Shown here piece after piece: positions 61,208-64,000 of a DNA stretch of 64,000 nucleotides; the first letter of the stretch is position 1, and every line of letters begins with the position of its first letter. A program made the translations under genes and the position numbers. The notes under the pieces are model-generated. The model did no database searches. It saw nothing but the letters and a program-made list of their open reading frames with translations, and had not been told where the DNA came from. The stretch comes from an uncultured Akkermansia sp. (GTDB lineage Bacteria > Verrucomicrobiota > Verrucomicrobiia > Verrucomicrobiales > Akkermansiaceae): NCBI GenBank assembly GCA_944390825.1, contig CALXRG010000002.1:62001-126000 (forward strand), read 5' to 3'.

Positions 61208-61510
61208 ATGAAAGCGAAAACGTATCTTATCATTGATGCTGTTTTGGTATTGGGTCTCATAGCCTTTCAGGTGACTCCGGGTGTTGCGGATATGCTGGAG
61301 TTTCTACCGGTTCAGGTGGCAATGGGTATCTATCTCGCTTTACTTCTCGCCAGTGATTTCTACTGGTTTAAGGCCCTTTTCTCTATTCGGCAGATTCGGT
61401 CTCACAGGATATTCTGCTTTCTGATTTTTGCCTTCCTGACTCTGATCAATTTTATCTGTACGATGGAGATGGTATTGGCCGGGATGTGCGAAGTCATCAA
61501 TCTTTCCTAA
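61208..61510 (+). CDS. Small membrane protein of unknown function
   Basis: The 100-residue protein begins MKAKTYLIIDAVLVLG and has three predicted membrane segments (about 5-22, 35-55, 69-92). The sequence is richer in A and T than the surrounding genome, like the remnant next to it. No family is recognised. It could be cargo or scar of the former mobile element, but this is inference. Confidence 0.55.
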   Translation: MKAKTYLIIDAVLVLGLIAFQVTPGVADMLEFLPVQVAMGIYLALLLASDFYWFKALFSIRQIRSHRIFCFLIFAFLTLINFICTMEMVLAGMCEVINLS

Positions 61511-61969
61511 GCTTCGCTGTTGATGTATGCGTTGATATGCTTAGTGAAAGTATGGAGCGGGTTCGGAGTTTTTCCTTAAAAGAGCCCACATAAGGGGGGC
61601 GTGTGGAGCCTTGGATGAAGTCTGGCGTCTTCACGCCGAGCGATCACTGCGCCGGCGGGTATTCTTGCGGTGCCCTGGAGACTGCCGGTTACGTTACTCA
61701 GCCCGTCCGGTGGAGCAGGCAGTACAATGGCACCGGAACCGGTTTCGCTTGCGGCCATCGCCACTGCCACTTGCCGGATGGCTGCCGGACGGGGTGTGAG
61801 CCCATTGTCCCCCGCGTTTGTGGGGTGATTCCGTTGCGTGTCATTCCCGTTAAGTTCCTTAGCGTATTGCCTTTTTGATGCAGCCCAGTGGTATCTGCAT
61901 GTTGGCTTGTTATGGGAGCATGCTGAATGATGCGGCAACACGGAACAGGGTGCACGACGCGTTTAAGGC
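61511..61969. other. Intergenic region without a recognised gene
   Basis: About 460 bp. Several short overlapping frames exist on both strands, but none has protein-like composition, a ribosome site or a family match. No RNA gene or long repeat was recognised. Confidence 0.6.
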
Positions 61970-61998
61970 TTGATTTCGCAGGTTGTTTTTCATACAAT
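61970..61998 (+). promoter_or_regulatory. Promoter of the TPR protein gene
   Basis: TTGATT (61970-61975), a 17-bp spacer, TACAAT (61993-61998), 21 bp before the ATG at 62020. Confidence 0.75.
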
Positions 61999-62019
61999 GA
62001 GCGCCGCTGCGTTACATTC

Positions 62020-64000
62020 ATGAATCCTTCGCGACATACTCTGATTAGCATGGGGCTGGTATTCGCTTCCTTAGCGCCTATATGGGCGCAGGGTACTTAC
62101 GGCGCCACCCGGGCAACGGTGTCAGCCGGCCAGCCTGCGTCATCATCGCGCAAGGTGACGGATCCCGGAGAGCTTTACCTGACGGCCTACCGTCTCTGCC
62201 GGGAGTCGGAGGAGCTGGCCTCGCGCCAAAGTTACAATGCTGCCATCAAACGCGGTATGCAGGCAGAGCGCGTGCTGGCGGGGATTGTGCGCGATTTCCC
62301 GCAGTGGAAGCCGAACATGGTGGCGGCCCGGCGCAAGTTGCTGGCTGAGAATATGAACAGCTACCGCGAGAAGGCTCGGGAATCCCGCATCCCGACCGGC
62401 CGGCAGCCCGGTAGCCCGGTTTCGACCGAGGTGCCTTCGGCAGATCGTCCGGTTCTCGTGGACAACAATTACCAGCCCATCGAGCTGCCCGACTACGAAA
62501 GCACGGATAAGAGGCTTTACAATGCTTTGGCTTTGGCGCAGGAAGAGTGCCGCCGCATGGCGGCTGCCTACAAGGACCTGAGTCAGAAATACGACGAAGT
62601 GCAGAAAAAGCTCTCGGTCAGCGAAGTGGAGGGGCAGATGTATAAGAGCCGCTACGATGCTCTGCAGAAGCAGATTGCTTCAGAGCGTCAGGCCGGTAAC
62701 CGGCTCGTTGATTCGCTTTCCCGCCAGCTTTCTGAGATGGAGGCCCGCTACCGCGCTTCTGAGCAGGCCCGCGAGGAAGCTGAGAAACGGGTGGCGGAGT
62801 TGGAAAGTCAGCTTGCCAGTACCCAGGCAGAGCTGGAGCGAGTCACCCGGGAGCGCGATGCGCTCAGGGCGGAAAACGAGCAGTTGCGTGCGATTGTTGA
62901 ACTCAACAGCCCGGAAAAGACGAAGGCTCTTTTCGACCAGAACCTTACCCTTTCCTCTCAGCTCAAGGAGGCTCAGGCGCGCGTTGCTGATTTGGAGGCC
63001 CGGCTTTCCGGTTCGTCCGATCAGAATACCGTGCTGGCTAATCAGCTCCAGGAAGCTCGCAATGAGGCCAATCGCCTGCGTGACGAAATGGGTGGACTCT
63101 ACGAGGAAAGTTTGGGTTACCGCCGCCGCGTGTCTGATCTTAGCGGCCAGTTGAATAACCTCGAGGCTGATCTCAAGGCTCAGGCGGAGCGGCCGGTGGT
63201 GGACCCGGCCCTGGTCGAGGAAAACCGGTTGCTGCGGCAGGTGATTGAGAAACAGCGCCGTACTTTGGCGATGCAGGAGGAGGGGCGCAAGCTTCTGGTC
63301 GAGACTTACAAGCAGCTTAAAAATCCGACCGCCGAGCAGTTGGCGGCTATTAAGAAGCTGGAGGATGAGAGCAGCCTCGACCTGACCGATGCCGACAAGC
63401 AAGTGATCGAGGCTGTGCGCAAACAGGAACCCGGTACTGATGCCGTGCGCCAGAGCCTTCAGGTGGAAACGCTGGCGGATATGGCTGCCAAAGCCTTTAC
63501 CAAGGGACGCTACACCGCCGCCGAACAGTTTTACCGCACCCTCTACGATTACCATCCCGACCACGTTGCCGGGCTCGTTAACCTCGGCACCATTCTGCTG
63601 TACCGCAACAAATGTGATGAAGCGCTGGAGTACCTGACCCGCGCGACCCGCCTGGCTCCGGATTTGGCTATTTCTTACTTCCAGTCCGGAGTGGCGTTGT
63701 ACCGTCTCAATCGGCTGGATGAGGCTCGCATCATGTTCCAGCGCACGATTGAGCTTGACCCGGCCAATGCTGAGGCATTTTTCTACCTGGCGAACATAGA
63801 GGGCGTTTCGGGGCAGTTTGATAAAGCGCTTAACTACTATGCCGCAGCCGTGAAGCTCAATCCCGCACTGGGAGATGCCCATTATAATATGGCACGTCTT
63901 TATGCGGAAAAAGGCCGGATTGCCGATGCCGCGCGTGCTTACGACCGGGCTATCCACAGCGGTGCCGAGCCTGATCCGGAGTTCGAGCAGTACCTGCGTG
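62020..64000 (+). CDS. Exported coiled-coil and TPR protein, 3' end missing
   Basis: The frame is open from the ATG at 62020 to the window edge (660 residues seen). A signal peptide (MNPSRHTLISMGLVFASLAPIWA, cleavage before QG) is followed by a helical segment, then a long predicted coiled coil at about residues 175-420 (repeated Glu, Gln, Leu and Arg, for example ERVTRERDALRAENEQLRA). TPR repeats start around 485 (GRYTAAEQFYRTLYDYHPDH, DEALEYLTRATRLAPDLA, DEARIMFQRTIELDPANA). It is probably a periplasmic scaffold; its partners are unknown. Confidence 0.85.
   Translation, partial: MNPSRHTLISMGLVFASLAPIWAQGTYGATRATVSAGQPASSSRKVTDPGELYLTAYRLCRESEELASRQSYNAAIKRGMQAERVLAGIVRDFPQWKPNMVAARRKLLAENMNSYREKARESRIPTGRQPGSPVSTEVPSADRPVLVDNNYQPIELPDYESTDKRLYNALALAQEECRRMAAAYKDLSQKYDEVQKKLSVSEVEGQMYKSRYDALQKQIASERQAGNRLVDSLSRQLSEMEARYRASEQAREEAEKRVAELESQLASTQAELERVTRERDALRAENEQLRAIVELNSPEKTKALFDQNLTLSSQLKEAQARVADLEARLSGSSDQNTVLANQLQEARNEANRLRDEMGGLYEESLGYRRRVSDLSGQLNNLEADLKAQAERPVVDPALVEENRLLRQVIEKQRRTLAMQEEGRKLLVETYKQLKNPTAEQLAAIKKLEDESSLDLTDADKQVIEAVRKQEPGTDAVRQSLQVETLADMAAKAFTKGRYTAAEQFYRTLYDYHPDHVAGLVNLGTILLYRNKCDEALEYLTRATRLAPDLAISYFQSGVALYRLNRLDEARIMFQRTIELDPANAEAFFYLANIEGVSGQFDKALNYYAAAVKLNPALGDAHYNMARLYAEKGRIADAARAYDRAIHSGAEPDPEFEQYLR

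Overview
The window looks like a chromosomal segment of a GC-rich Gram-negative bacterium of the Verrucomicrobiota, probably close to Akkermansia. That placement is inference. It rests on two GH109 (alpha-N-acetylgalactosaminidase family) genes of the kind known from the mucin degrader Akkermansia, on LL-diaminopimelate aminotransferase (DapL) paired with a meso-diaminopimelate-type MurE, on LPS genes (WaaA, LpxI), and on many secreted proteins and lipoproteins without clear families. No phage, plasmid or CRISPR locus was seen. The only mobile-element trace is a short transposase remnant near 60.8-61.1 kb.

Layout. 0-2.6 kb: end of a formylglycine-generating-enzyme-like gene, then a convergent three-gene unit (lipoprotein, alpha/beta hydrolase, hexapeptide transferase) with 4-nt overlaps. 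2.9-8.1 kb: ABCG-type transporter, two coupled envelope proteins of unknown function, GluQ. 8.2-11 kb: WaaA, RsmD and a secreted unknown, all on the minus strand. 11-24 kb: lipoprotein, aldose epimerase, DapL, oligopeptidase A, Hsp33, a mini-RNase III-like protein, amylomaltase, TrpS, thioredoxin-like lipoprotein, two membrane proteins. 24-27 kb: polyphosphate kinase and a DUF805 protein. 27.5-35.2 kb: minus-strand block with LpxI, pyruvate/2-oxoacid dehydrogenase E2, E1-beta and E1-alpha, a TRIC-like channel, a GYF-domain protein and lipoamide dehydrogenase. 35.5-41.5 kb: two GH109 genes sharing about 1,375 identical bases, separated by an AraC regulator, then an AT-richer membrane glycosyltransferase. 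42-44.8 kb: amidase and the yceD-rpmF-plsX group. 45-59.1 kb: minus-strand division and cell wall (dcw) cluster mraZ-rsmH-ftsL-ftsI-murE-murF-mraY-murD-(LysM protein)-ftsW-murG-(L,D-transpeptidase). 59.1-64 kb: a repeat-rich intergenic region, secreted nitroreductase-like protein, tRNA-Met, transposase remnant, small membrane protein, and a secreted coiled-coil/TPR protein that runs off the end.

The genes fit together well in the cell envelope. DapL supplies diaminopimelate, MurE adds it, MurF, MraY and MurG complete lipid II, FtsW and FtsI polymerise it, and an amidase and an L,D-transpeptidase remodel it. WaaA and LpxI serve lipid A and core synthesis; PlsX starts phospholipid synthesis.

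The most interesting signals are at the head of the dcw cluster. The rsmH gene carries an extra N-terminal domain of about 190 residues and overlaps mraZ by one base. Four GTGYA motifs in exact 10-bp phase lie just upstream of mraZ and look like MraZ boxes. A second array of GTGTAC motifs, largely 10/20-bp phased, sits about 320 bp further upstream. Several other intergenic regions carry about 20-bp tandem duplications. Two promoters (amidase, yceD) appear to start transcription at the start codon. All calls come from reading the sequence only; family names are from motif recognition.
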